64,000 nucleotides of DNA from CAWFLT01 sp963816795 (GCA_963816795.1 CAWFLT010000016.1:186001-250000), one strand, 5' to 3'. Shown: positions 44,032 through 53,978, counted from the stretch's first letter. Numbers and translations: made by a program. Notes: generated from the sequence alone by a model not told the origin.

Positions 44032-45786
44032 TTACTTCACGCGCACGTCGAGCGCACGCGTTTCGCCCGCGGCGAGTTGAACTGCGATCGATGTCGCCAG
44101 GACCTGCGCGAGGAACTCGGGATCGAACTCACGACCCGGCTCGGGATCCAGCAGTGCCGCCAAACGATACTCGCCGGCCGGCAGGCCGCGAATCGCATAG
44201 CGGCCGTCCGCTCCGACTTGCACCAGGTGGATGCGGCGCGACTGTGGCAGCCACATCCGCCGATCGGTGGGGAAGAGCAGCATTGTGTGATCGGGCGCCG
44301 GCGCGCCGGCCGTGTTCGAGACGGTGCCCGCCACCTCTGCCCGCCGCGACGTGAGGGTGACGTTGATACCGGCGAGATTGCGCGTGCCGTCGACCTGCAC
44401 GTGCAGATCCGCGGCGTCTTTTGCCTCGACGATCGCCGAGTCGATCGTCCAGTCATCCGGCAAGCCACGTACGACGAAGCGGTACTGTGCCGGCAGCACG
44501 TTGCGCGCGGTGAACTGCCCGTCCGTGCCGATCGCGAGCTCGACAATCCCCATCTCCCAATCCGTCGGCGACGAGATCGGATAGAGGCTGAGCCGGACTC
44601 CAGAGCGGTTGACGGTCGGCGGTAGCGCATCGAGAGCGATCTGCCCCGAGAGCGTCACGCCGCGCTGCATACGCAGGTCGACGCCCTCCGCGCCGCGCGT
44701 GTCGACGTGAACGTCGACGCTGCTCCACATCTCGCCGCCGGCGACGCCCGCCTGTCCGCCCGGCGTGCCATGGGCCTTGACGATGTAGGAGCCGGGCACG
44801 ACGCCGGAGAACGAGAACGTGCCATCACTCCGCATGTCGCGAAACCAGATACCAACGCCGTTGATCGGCAGGCTCGCGTCGATGAGCTGTAGACGGCTCT
44901 GCGGAATCGTGCCCTCGCTGCTCGTGATCCGGCCGGCGACCGTGACGGTCTGGATCACCTGCAGCCGGATGTTGATGCCTGGGACTTCCTCGCTCGCGCC
45001 AACGCGAACGGTGCCGGCGGTCGCGCCGAGCGGCGTGCCCGGATAGTAGATCGGCACGTAGCCGAGTGAGGGCGGCGCCGGCGGTACGGGAAGGACCGGG
45101 GCCGGCTTGCCGGCAGTTTTTGCCGCCGCTGCGATCTGCGCCTGACGATCGCGCGCGGCCTCTGCCGCTGCCACGCCGGCCGCGACGGTGTCACGCGGTA
45201 CCGCGCTCACGAGGTACTCGCCGGGTGGAAGGCCCGCGATGCGGTACATGCCGCGATCGTCGGTCGTGCCGTTGCCGCCTGTGGTCAGCGCGCGGTGGCC
45301 GTTGTCGTAGTAGAAGCGCATCGCGCGCACCGGCACGTTGTACGCGGGGTCACCGAACTCGTCGATGACCGTGCCGGTGATGACGCTGCCGCGCATCATC
45401 CGCAGGGTGATGTCGGTCGTCTTCTGATTGGCAACGAGGCGAATCGGCGTGCCGCGTGAATTGAGGCCCGGCCGTCGCGCACCGTAAACGGTGTCGAGGT
45501 AGCCCGAACGGGTGGCCGACAGCGTGTATTCGCCGGGCGGCACATCCGTCAGCGAAAACAGACCGTCCGCGTCGCTGGTGGCGGTCCGCGTCGTCCGTCT
45601 GTCGGAATGCACGACGCGCACCTGCGCTTTGCGGACGGGCTGCCCCTCGACCCCGACCAGCCGGCCGGAGATCACGCCGGCCGCGGGTTGGGCCGCCGGT
45701 GGGGCCGGAACCTGCTGAGCGGAGACAACGGAAATCGAGAGGACGAGGACGATGAGAGCGGCGGCAGTCGATCGCAGGCTGCGCAT
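44032..45786 (-). CDS. Exported protein with carboxypeptidase-regulatory-like repeats
   Basis: 584 residues from ATG 45786, with a signal peptide (AALIVLVLSISVVSAQQ). Repeated Ig-like CarboxypepD_reg units are visible, each with a GV-x-GR or V-GT-V turn and a G-YTL or YRIAGLPPGEY strand: ISGRLVGVEGQPVRKAQV, GSVITGTVIDEFGD, TVTVAGRITSSEG, GVTLSGQIALD and AEVAGTVSNTAG. The family serves as extracellular beta-sandwich arms. No enzymatic motif is seen. It begins 38 bases after the Gfo/Idh gene and its function is unknown. Confidence 0.8.
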   Translation of the reverse strand: MRSLRSTAAALIVLVLSISVVSAQQVPAPPAAQPAAGVISGRLVGVEGQPVRKAQVRVVHSDRRTTRTATSDADGLFSLTDVPPGEYTLSATRSGYLDTVYGARRPGLNSRGTPIRLVANQKTTDITLRMMRGSVITGTVIDEFGDPAYNVPVRAMRFYYDNGHRALTTGGNGTTDDRGMYRIAGLPPGEYLVSAVPRDTVAAGVAAAEAARDRQAQIAAAAKTAGKPAPVLPVPPAPPSLGYVPIYYPGTPLGATAGTVRVGASEEVPGINIRLQVIQTVTVAGRITSSEGTIPQSRLQLIDASLPINGVGIWFRDMRSDGTFSFSGVVPGSYIVKAHGTPGGQAGVAGGEMWSSVDVHVDTRGAEGVDLRMQRGVTLSGQIALDALPPTVNRSGVRLSLYPISSPTDWEMGIVELAIGTDGQFTARNVLPAQYRFVVRGLPDDWTIDSAIVEAKDAADLHVQVDGTRNLAGINVTLTSRRAEVAGTVSNTAGAPAPDHTMLLFPTDRRMWLPQSRRIHLVQVGADGRYAIRGLPAGEYRLAALLDPEPGREFDPEFLAQVLATSIAVQLAAGETRALDVRVK

Positions 45787-45824
45787 GGTTTCCCCCCAAA
45801 GCGTTCTGAGAGCCTCCACGGTGT

Positions 45825-46829
45825 TCACAGATGTTGCCACGCTCCCGTGTCTGAGGATTTCACGAGCGCGTCGATGACCCGCATGTTCTGCAGCGACGAT
45901 TCGAGCGGATACGGCACGTCCGTGTCGTCGAGAATCGCGCGCGAGAACGCATCCCCCTGAATGCGGTACTGATCGCAGACGTCGACGGACATCTCCTGCC
46001 ATCCGCCACCAGTCAGGTCGCGCCCATCGTCGATCCAGAAGCGACAGGCGCGATCGGGCGGGGCATTGAACGGGATCTCGATCTCGAGCCGGCGCCTGGA
46101 GCCGAACAGGTGCACCCGCTGATAGGGCACCGCGCGCATGCTGCACGTGCCGACGGCCTGACCGGACGGAAAATCGAGGATCATGGAGGTCGTGGTGTCG
46201 ACCTTCATCGCAGGATCGTGCGCCATCAGCGCGAGCACGCGCCGCGGCTCCTCCCCGAACAGCAGACGGGATGTGACGACCAGATAGCAGCCGATATCCA
46301 TCAAGGCGCCGCCACCGAACTCGGGGACGTGACGGACGTTGGCCGGATCGTCGTTGTAGAAACTGAAATAGCCGAGATACGACCGCAATTCACCGAGCTC
46401 GCCCGATCGACAGATGTCGATCGCCTTCAGCCACTGCGGGTGCGTCCGGACCATGAACGCTTCCTGGATCTTCACGCCAGTGCGATCGCGTGCGGCGATG
46501 ATTGCCTCAGCCTCGCCGGCGTTGAGGCCGATCGGCTTCTCGCACAGCACGTGCTTGCCGGCCTCCGCCGCCCGGATCGTCCACGGCGCGTGCAGGTGGT
46601 TCGGCAGCGGGTTGTAGATCGCGTCGATGTCCGGATCGTCGATCAGCGCCTGATACGATCCGTACGCCTTGGCGATGCCGAGCCGCGCGGCCGCGCCTTC
46701 GGCGCGTGGCCCGCTTCGCGACGCGATGGCGTCGATGGTCGCGATCTCGCTCCGCTGCATGCCGGGGATGACCTTGGTCGTCGCAATCCGCGCGACGCCG
46801 AGGACGCCCCAGCGAACCCGTCTGTTCAT
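45825..46829 (-). CDS. Gfo/Idh/MocA-family oxidoreductase
   Basis: 334 residues from ATG 46829. The NAD(P)-binding start is RRVRWGVLGVARIATTKV, followed by DAIYNPLPNHLHAPWTI and CEKPIGLNAGEAEAII (EKP is the family substrate-binding motif). GGGALMDIGCYLVVTSRL marks the catalytic domain. Such enzymes oxidise or reduce sugars or cyclitols. The specific substrate is not readable. It is divergent from the exported Gfo/Idh gene that starts 84 bases away. The pair may act on related sugars. Confidence 0.87.
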   Translation of the reverse strand: MNRRVRWGVLGVARIATTKVIPGMQRSEIATIDAIASRSGPRAEGAAARLGIAKAYGSYQALIDDPDIDAIYNPLPNHLHAPWTIRAAEAGKHVLCEKPIGLNAGEAEAIIAARDRTGVKIQEAFMVRTHPQWLKAIDICRSGELGELRSYLGYFSFYNDDPANVRHVPEFGGGALMDIGCYLVVTSRLLFGEEPRRVLALMAHDPAMKVDTTTSMILDFPSGQAVGTCSMRAVPYQRVHLFGSRRRLEIEIPFNAPPDRACRFWIDDGRDLTGGGWQEMSVDVCDQYRIQGDAFSRAILDDTDVPYPLESSLQNMRVIDALVKSSDTGAWQHL

Positions 46830-46913
46830 CGTCGAGCCACCGCCCTTCCAGGCAGGTGCCGAAACACCGCCTGCGGTAGCATAGGCTCGGGTTTCCATCC
46901 ACGGAGTACGTCA

Positions 46914-48569
46914 ATGCAGGAAAAAGATTCGCAGGAACCGGGCGTTTCGCGGCGTGAGTTCGTGACCACGGCCGCCGCGGCCGCCGCGGGCTTCATGATC
47001 GTCCCCCGCCATGTGCTGGGGCGCGGGTTCCAGGCGCCGAGCGATCTCGTGAACGTCGCCGCCGTCGGGATCAACGGCCAGGGCGGCATCAACACCCGCG
47101 CCGTCATGAGCCAGAACATCGTCGCCATCTGCGACTGCGATACGACGCTGCTCGACGGCCGGTTGCAGGCGTGGAAGACGCAGGCCGATCGGATGGCGGT
47201 GCCCGCCGGGCAGGATCCGAACACAGGTCTGACCGGCCGCGGGCAGGGCGCTGGCCGCGCCGGCGCCCCGGGCGGGGCCGGCCGAGCCGGGGGACCGCCG
47301 CCGTCGCCATGGCGCGACTTCGAGACGTCGAAGACGCAGCTTGCGGCCGACGCGCGCTGGCCCGCCGAGGACCAGAACGCGACGCTGCAGCGCTTTGCCA
47401 ACCAGCAACTGCCGCGTCTGAAGAAGTATCGGGACTACCGCGAGATGTTCGAGCAGCAGAAGGACATCGACGCGGTGATCATCGCCACGCCCGATCACAT
47501 GCACGCGCCGATCGCGTCGGCGGCGATGGCGCTCGGCAAGCACATCTACGTGCAGAAGCCGCTGTGCTGGTCGGTGGCCGAGGCGCGTCACCTCGGCAAG
47601 CAGGCCGCCGAGAAGAAAGTCGTCGCGCTGATGGGCAACCAGAATCACTCGCGCGACAACGTTCGCCAGGCGATCGAGCTCGTGCAGGCAGGGGCGATCG
47701 GCGACGTCCGCGAAGTGCACGTGTGGACCAACCGCCCGCGGGCGTACTGGCCCCAGGGGATCCCGCGCCCCGCGGCGATGACCGGCGACGCCTCGCGCCT
47801 CAATTGGAGCGACCAGAGCGTCAACCGCCGGCTCGCCGCCGCGATGACCGGCACCTATCCCGTGCCCGAGACGCTCTCGTGGGACCTCTTCCTCGGCTGT
47901 GCGCCGGTCGTCGACTACCACCCGCTCTATCACCCGTTCAACTGGCGCGGCTGGGTTGATTGGGGCCAGGGCGCGCTCGGCGACATGGGCGCGCATCTGA
48001 TCGATTTCCCGCACTGGGCCTTGCGGCTGGGATTGCCGACGTCGATTCAGACGATCTCGACGCCGTTCAACGACGTCTGTTATCCGATCGCGACGACGAC
48101 CTATTACGAGTTCCCGGCGCGTCGCGGCATGCCGGCCGTGAAGCTGACGTGGTACGACGGCGGGTTCATGCCGCCATTTCCCGAGGAGCTGGCGGGAGAG
48201 CCTCTCGATCCAAACGGCGGCATCCTGTACGTCGGGAGCAAAGGGAAGATGCTGCAGCAGCCGTACGCCCCGCGCCTGCTGCCGATGTCACGTCACAACG
48301 CGTTCAAACCGCCCAAAGAGAAACTGGCGCGCGTGCCGCATCAGGATCACGAGATGAACTGGATCAACACGATCAAAGGCAAGGACCAGCTCTCGTGCGA
48401 CTTCAGCGACGCGGCCCGGCTGACCGAGATCATGCTCCTCGGCATCGTCTCGCTCCGCGCCAAGAACGCCAAGCTCACCTACGACGAGGCGACCATGCGG
48501 ATTACGAACAACTCGACGGCGAACCAGTTCCTGACGCGGGAGTACCGGCAGGGGTTTGGACTGTCGTAG
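46914..48569 (+). CDS. Tat-exported Gfo/Idh/MocA-family oxidoreductase
   Basis: 551 residues from ATG 46914. The start SRREFVTTAAAAAAGFMIV is a twin-arginine signal. The nucleotide domain follows (NVAAVGINGQGG). A Gly/Arg-rich insert GRGQGAGRAGAPGGAG at about residues 105-125 splits it from IDAVIIATPDHMHAPIAS and QKPLCWSVAEARHLGKQ (the KP motif). The C-terminal body contains WVDWGQGALGDMGAHLID and TYYEFPARRGMPAVKLTWY. Exported members of this family occur in polysaccharide and glycan metabolism. The cofactor in the periplasm is unresolved. Confidence 0.87.
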   Translation: MQEKDSQEPGVSRREFVTTAAAAAAGFMIVPRHVLGRGFQAPSDLVNVAAVGINGQGGINTRAVMSQNIVAICDCDTTLLDGRLQAWKTQADRMAVPAGQDPNTGLTGRGQGAGRAGAPGGAGRAGGPPPSPWRDFETSKTQLAADARWPAEDQNATLQRFANQQLPRLKKYRDYREMFEQQKDIDAVIIATPDHMHAPIASAAMALGKHIYVQKPLCWSVAEARHLGKQAAEKKVVALMGNQNHSRDNVRQAIELVQAGAIGDVREVHVWTNRPRAYWPQGIPRPAAMTGDASRLNWSDQSVNRRLAAAMTGTYPVPETLSWDLFLGCAPVVDYHPLYHPFNWRGWVDWGQGALGDMGAHLIDFPHWALRLGLPTSIQTISTPFNDVCYPIATTTYYEFPARRGMPAVKLTWYDGGFMPPFPEELAGEPLDPNGGILYVGSKGKMLQQPYAPRLLPMSRHNAFKPPKEKLARVPHQDHEMNWINTIKGKDQLSCDFSDAARLTEIMLLGIVSLRAKNAKLTYDEATMRITNNSTANQFLTREYRQGFGLS

Positions 48570-48576
48570 AAGCAGA

Positions 48577-48663
48577 TGAGGCAACCGCGGCAATGGGGCA
48601 ATGGGGCAATGAAAGTTGGCCAATTGGGCGCGGACCCCATTGCCGCGCTGCCTGCGTTGCGCC
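48577..48663. repeat. GGCAATGGG-type tandem repeat with inverted partner
   Basis: GGCAATGGGGCAATGGGGCAA at 48589-48609 and inverted CCCCATTGCCGCG at about 48634-48646 flank a short loop. This is the same unit family as 40335-40486, here after the stop of the exported oxidoreductase. Confidence 0.65.
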
Positions 48664-48675
48664 CGGTTGCGCTCA

Positions 48676-50269
48676 TTACTTGTAATTCGCCAAGAACGTC
48701 TTCCGCTGCTCCATGAAGCTCTTGAGCTGCGTCAGTCCTTGCTCGAACGCTTCGTAGCTGGCGAGCTTGCGCGTATCCGCTTTCACGTCTGCGGCGATGA
48801 GCGTCTGGTACTTCTGCGCGAGCGGGCCGACCGTGTTCCAGTCGAGCCACTTCGCGGCGATCTGCTTCACGTAGGCCATGTAGCGGGAGCGAAGCGCCGG
48901 CACGGCGAGGAGCTTCGAACGGAGCGGCTTCGTGGGGTCGTCGAGTCCGATGAGCGGATCCAGTTCTGGGCCACCGCCGCGGCCGAAACCACGACCGCCG
49001 CCTCCGCCCGGTCCACCGGGACCGCCACGGCCAGGCGGGCCGGGCGGTAGCAGCACGCGATCCCCGCCACCGGGTGGTGGTGGGGGTGGCGGACCCATCA
49101 TCATGCCGCGCCCACCGGCCGGCCCGAACGTCTCGTTCGCGTCGTGCGGGCAGGACGTGGAACTTGCCCGCCGGCGACTGATAGAGGCTGTAGTCGCTCG
49201 CGCGCGTCCAATAGCCGTCGTTGTTCACGAGCGTCGCCTCGAGCGCGAGGAACTTGAGCGCGCCGTCGACGTCGAGGATCGGCGCGAGCGCTTGCTCGAG
49301 CTGATCGGGCGCCGTCTCGTTCAGCACTTTCGTCAGATTGATCAAGCTCTGCCACGACTTCGCGTCGTCTTTCGACTTGATCTCGTAGACGCGTTTGTAG
49401 GCGGTGATGTCGTCGCCCAGGTACTCGAGGCCGCCGCGGCCGCCCGGGCTGCCCGGCACTTTCCAGCGGGCCCCGTCGGGGGTCTTGTACCAGGCGTTCA
49501 CGAAGTCCTTGTTGAATTGCTCGGCGCTGACGTACACGCCCCAGCTCTCGCCGTTGATCGAGACGCGCACGTAGTTGGCCCGCGGCGCCGCGATGTGCTC
49601 GCGCGCCGCCGCGAGGAAGAGCACCGTCCGCAGATACGTCGGGTCGTCGTTCGAGTTGAGCAGATTGAGGGTGCGATGCCCGAGCAGCGCTTGTGACTCG
49701 TGGACGAAGTCCACCGCCACGTTGAGCGAATGCTTCAGACCCGCCGGCACGCCGAAATACGACGAGGCGCCGCGGAAGTGAATGCCGACGTCACGATACG
49801 TCTTGCCGTCGACGGTCAGCGTCGCCGGCACTTCGACGTCGGTGTTGTTGAACGCCATCAACTCGGCTTCCCAGTCGCTCGTCTCGAAGTCGAGGAAGAG
49901 AGTCCGCACGGTCCCCATGTCGTACAGCGGCACCGTGGCGGCGACCGGCTTGACGTCTGCCGGTGTCAGCTTCGCGCCGGGCAATCCCACCATGCCGCCA
50001 CGACCGGGCCCACCGCGTCCTCCGGGGCCCCGGCCCATCGGCTGCGATTCGAGAAAGGTGCGCGCCTCTTTTCGCTCGGCGGCATCGAGACGCTTGTCGC
50101 CGTTCTTGTCGAACTGCGCGACGATCTTGCGCTCGCCACCCATTCCGGGCGGGCCGCCTCCCGGAGGACCGAAGCCGCCGCCGGGGCCGCCCGGGCGCTG
50201 CGGGGCAGCGGCGTTTGGCACGACGAGCGTGACCGCCGCGGCGAGTGTGATCGAAAGTCGCTTCATCAT
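48676..50269 (-). CDS. CotH-kinase-family exported protein with EF-hand (frame broken)
   Basis: A signal peptide (LSITLAAAVTLVV) leads a Pro/Gly-rich segment. Residues near 53-66 read FDKNGDKRLDAAE, a canonical EF-hand calcium loop. The CotH body shows VGIHFRGASSYF, then LLNSNDDPTYLRTVL and VRVSINGESWGVYV. CotH proteins are atypical kinases; the Bacillus spore protein phosphorylates CotB. A +1 break near 49140 separates KFHVLPAR from the C-terminal part that begins with a second Pro/Gly-rich stretch (GGRGFGRGG). The stop at 48676 gives a 530-residue protein. It is followed by an operon partner 4 bases upstream. Confidence 0.8.
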
Positions 50270-50272
50270 GTG

Positions 50273-50961
50273 TCAGACCCCTTCAAACTCAATCCGTTCG
50301 AGCCGCACATCCTGCACCCCTTCGAGCCGATTGAGGGCTTTGACCAGCGCCTCCGCCGAGTCCGCGGACTTGAGCCGTGTGTCGAACGTGACATCGACCG
50401 AAATTCCCTGCTTCGCCGTCTCCATCGATCGTAAATGACGCTCGCTCAGATAGGTGTCGAGGATGCCGCTCGCGAGCGTTGCAGATCCACTCCGAGCCCG
50501 ACCCGAATCCGCAGCATGAACGGCGCGTCGCCGTTGCTGCCGGCGCCGACCGGACCGCGGCGTTTCATGGCAAACGCGGCCACGCTGATCACGACGATCC
50601 CGATCCCCGCCACCCACAGATTCCCCGCGCCGACCGCCATGCCGACCACGACCGCGAAGATCACGTACGCGGTATCCTGCGTGTCGCGGACGACGGTGCG
50701 GAAACGCACGATCGACAGCGCGCCGACGAGGGCAAATGCTCGCGCAGCGTTGCCGCCGACGACCTGCGTCACCATCGCGATGAGCACCGAGAGGAACACG
50801 AGCGTCGGCGGGAAACTCTCCGTCACTTCCGATCCGCGAGCCTTTCTGTAGATCAGCGCCACCAGGGCGCCGAGCGCCAGCGCAATCGAGAGCCGGATGA
50901 GCACCTCGACTGGATGCGCCGGTGGTTCGATCACGACCGGCGCCTGCAGAAAATCGGGCAT
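50273..50961 (-). CDS. DUF4956 membrane protein (frame broken)
   Basis: About 229 residues from ATG 50961 over the break. Four hydrophobic segments are seen (LIRLSIALALGALVALIY, FLSVLIAMVTQVVG, VIFAVVVGMAVGAG, GIGIVVISVAAFAM). The DUF4956 core has ARAFALVGALSIVRFRT. After a break near 50475 (-1 sense) a cytoplasmic tail reads RLKSADSAEALVKALNRLEG, in the alpha/beta style of an ACT-like domain. The stop is 4 bases before the CotH start, so they form one operon. From family knowledge, DUF4956 is a recurrent partner of VTC and CotH genes. Confidence 0.78.
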
Positions 50962-51082
50962 CCTACCTCCAGATACGCGGCCAATCTTATGCCCGTTCGG
51001 ACCGCACGGCACCGGCCATCGTTTCTTCACTGGCCTGCCATCGGTTTGTCACCGCTCGAACGTACCCTTATTCTGTAATTCC

Positions 51083-51826
51083 ATGTCCTCTGTGTCCGAT
51101 CCACAGCCCGCTGCCTCGTCGAATGCCCGTGCGCTCGTCGTCGAAGACGAGCCGAATATTCGCGAACTGGTCTCGCTCCACCTCGGCCTCGAAGGACTGT
51201 CGGTGACGACGGCCGCCGATGGGGAGGAGGCATTGCGTCTCACCGCTGCGGAACCGTTCGACGTCGTGGTCCTCGACCTGATGCTGCCGAAGCTCGACGG
51301 CGTTACTGTCTGCCGGGCTATTCGCAAGCAGACCACCAACGGCGACGTGCCGATTCTCATGCTCACGGCGCGCCGTGAGGAGAGCGACAAGGTGGTCGGC
51401 CTCGACAGCGGCGCAGACGACTACCTGACCAAGCCGTTTGGCGTCCGCGAGCTGGTGGCCCGGGTCCGCGCGCTGCTCCGCCGGCCGCGCGCCGGGCGTG
51501 GCGCGGAAGAAGCAGGCGGCCAGGAGATCGTCACCGCGGGCGGGCTCCGGATCGATCCGGCACGCCGCCAGGTGCAGCAGGGCGAGCGGACCATCGACTT
51601 GACGCCCCATGAATTCGACGTGCTGTATCTGCTCGCGGCGCATCCCGGCATCGTCTTTACGCGCGAGCGCCTGCTCGAACGTGTGTGGACGCAGGACATC
51701 CACGTGACCGAGCGCAGTGTGGACACGTTGATCAAGCGCCTGCGACAGAAGATCGAGACCGAAACTGCGGAGCCGACGATCATCCTCACCGTATGGGGAA
51801 CCGGCTACAAGTTCACCGATGCCTGA
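51083..51826 (+). CDS. OmpR-family response regulator
   Basis: 247 residues. The receiver domain has E21/D22, phosphoacceptor D65 in FDVVVLDLMLPKLDG and the Lys in DDYLTKPFG. The C-terminal winged helix begins ITTPHEFD-like (DLTPHEFDVLYLLA) and contains SVDTLIKRLRQKIE and the wing GTGYKF. It is a transcription factor acting with the histidine kinase that overlaps its 3' end. ATG 51083 was chosen because an upstream in-frame start enlarges the N-terminus with no family match. The regulon is unknown. Confidence 0.94.
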   Translation: MSSVSDPQPAASSNARALVVEDEPNIRELVSLHLGLEGLSVTTAADGEEALRLTAAEPFDVVVLDLMLPKLDGVTVCRAIRKQTTNGDVPILMLTARREESDKVVGLDSGADDYLTKPFGVRELVARVRALLRRPRAGRGAEEAGGQEIVTAGGLRIDPARRQVQQGERTIDLTPHEFDVLYLLAAHPGIVFTRERLLERVWTQDIHVTERSVDTLIKRLRQKIETETAEPTIILTVWGTGYKFTDA

Positions 51827-53511
51827 GACGGTCTGGTACAAGAGCCTCTACTGGCGCATTGCGCTCGGGTTCGTCGCGTTACTCGCGACGCTGCTCACGG
51901 TGCAGGGGCTGGTGTTCTTGTGGCTCACGGGACGCACCGCAGAGTTTCTGCCGGGCCGCTCGCCGGCGGAGCTCGCGCAGGCGATCGCGGCCGACGTCGC
52001 GGCGTCGCTCGCCGAGCGGCCGGACATCGACCTCGACGCGCACCTCAACACGCGCTTCACGAGCACCTACCGCTCGTATGCGGTCGTCACGTCCGACGGT
52101 CGCGTCGTGCTCAGCCGCAGGGTTCCGCCGCCAGGCAACGCCGCACGCGCCGCGTACTTCCGGTTGATCAACCTCGGCGTTCCCATGAGCGGGATGCCGC
52201 CCAGCTTCCCCGGGCCCTTCGGCCCGCCGCCCGGTCGGCTGGACGGGCGCCCAGGCGATGGGCGCCCACCTGACGGACGGCCTCCAGAGGGGCGTCCCCC
52301 GGATGACCGTGTTCGGGACGACGGGCGTGGTGGAGAGTTCCGCGGCGAGAGTGGCCGCCGGCCGCCCGACGGCCGCGGCAGGGACGGCGGCGGTCGCGGC
52401 CGCGATGGCGGTCCCGGGACGCGGAGGACGAGGGGGACCTGGCGGCGGTCCGCCGCTGGAGTTCGCCTCGGTGATGTTGGCCGACCGCGGCATCATCGGC
52501 ATGGTGGCTGTGCCGCTCGAGCCGCCGCCGCTCTCACTGACGCTGCGCAATTTCGGCCCGACCTTCGCGGCGATTGCGATCGCGCTGCTCGTCGCCGGCA
52601 CCGCCGTGGCGGCGCTCGTCATCTTCGGGCCCTCACAGAAGCGGCTGCGGTCGCTGCAGCAGACGGCGCGCGCGCTCGGCGCCGGCCAGCTCGACGTGCG
52701 CGCGACGGAAACCGGCGGCGATGAAGTCGCGTCGCTCGCACGCGCGTTCAACGAGATGGCCAACGGGCTGGAAGAACGTTCGCGTGCGCTCGCCACCGCG
52801 CACGAGACGCGCAAGCAGCTGCTCGCCGACGTGTCACACGAGCTGATGACGCCGCTCGCCGCCATCCGCGGCTACGTCGAGACCATGACGATGGCCAACC
52901 TGTCGATCGACGAAGCGACGCGGCAGCGCTATTTGAAGATCGTCGGCGACGAGTCCGAACGGCTGGAACACATCATCGGCGACCTGCTCGATCTGGCACG
53001 GCTCGAAGGCGGCGGCGGGATATGGAAGCGCGAGACGGTGTCGGTCCCCGCGCTCTTCGAACGCGTCCTCCATCGCCACGAACCGGCGCTTCGCGCCAAA
53101 CACATCGAGCTCGAGCGCACCGTTGCGTCCGGCGCCGAATCGGTCACCGGCGACACCAACCGGCTCGAACAGGTCCTGCAGAACCTCGCGGCCAACGCCG
53201 TTCGTCACACGCCTCAGGGCGGACGGATCGCGCTCTCGGCCGACTGCGACACGGACGGCAGCGTCCGGCTGGTGGTCGAAGACTCCGGCAGCGGCATCCC
53301 GCCCGAACAGTTGTCGCGCGTGTTCGATCGCTTCTACAAGGTCGACGTGTCGCGCACCGGGACGGAGATTCCGTCCGGCAGCGGCCTGGGGCTCTCCATC
53401 GTCCAGGCCATCGTCGCCCGGCACGGCGGCACGATCTCGGCCGCGAACGCCGCGGGCGGCGGCGCGCGCTTCGAGATTCGACTCCCGAATTCTTCGCTGG
53501 CGTCTGCCTGA
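51819..53511 (+). CDS. Sensor histidine kinase with low-complexity periplasmic loop (frame broken)
   Basis: The ATG overlaps the regulator by 8 bases. TM1 is LGFVALLATLLTVQGLVFL. The periplasmic part ends in a Gly/Pro/Arg/Asp-rich loop (about residues 140-205, with GRPPDGRPPEGRPPDD) that holds a +1 break near 52420. TM2 is AAIAIALLVAGTAVAALV, then HAMP, and the His box DVSHELMTPLAAIRG with the phospho-His codon at 52837-52839. The HATPase has NLAANAVRHTPQ, DSGSGIPPEQ and SGLGLSIVQAI. The stimulus is unknown. The kinase core is complete. Confidence 0.88.
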
Positions 53512-53978
53512 TCGCCGAGCCTATCGGCGTTGGTCATTTCGCCCGGCGCGTGAACGGCCGATCGGTGTCTCCGGGAAGCTGGCCCTCGAAATCGTGCCTC
53601 CGTCCGCTCGCGTTTCCTGCTTCGCGTGGCGCACGACGTCCTACCCGGCATTGATCGCACTGGCGAACGTCGCAGGGCCTACGGACGATTCGTGCGCGAA
53701 ACGCCGCGCTCCCTACGGCACGATTTCAATCTGACGCGCATCGGGCCACTTCACGTCGACACCGCTCGACCATTCACGCGCCGGGCGAGCGCTGATGATA
53801 ACGCCGAGGACCGTCTAGTCCGGCGAGCCGACTCTGGCCCGAAGTGCGCGAGGGCGAACCAGCTCGGGGCCTCAGGCGTCTGGGTCGACCTGGCGCGGCG
53901 ACGGTGCGCAGGTCGCGATGGTCGCTCCCGAGACGCGCCGCACTGCGGTAGGATGTCGGCCGTCACCAATCAGGCCCG
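53512..53978. other. 467-base gap between the kinase and TIR-WD40 genes
   Basis: Reading frames of 70-118 codons exist on both strands but none carries a recognisable motif. A weak hairpin CGCCGA/TCGGCG follows the kinase stop. No promoter pair could be fixed with confidence. It may hold the promoter of the TIR-WD40 gene in its last 100 bases. Confidence 0.5.
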
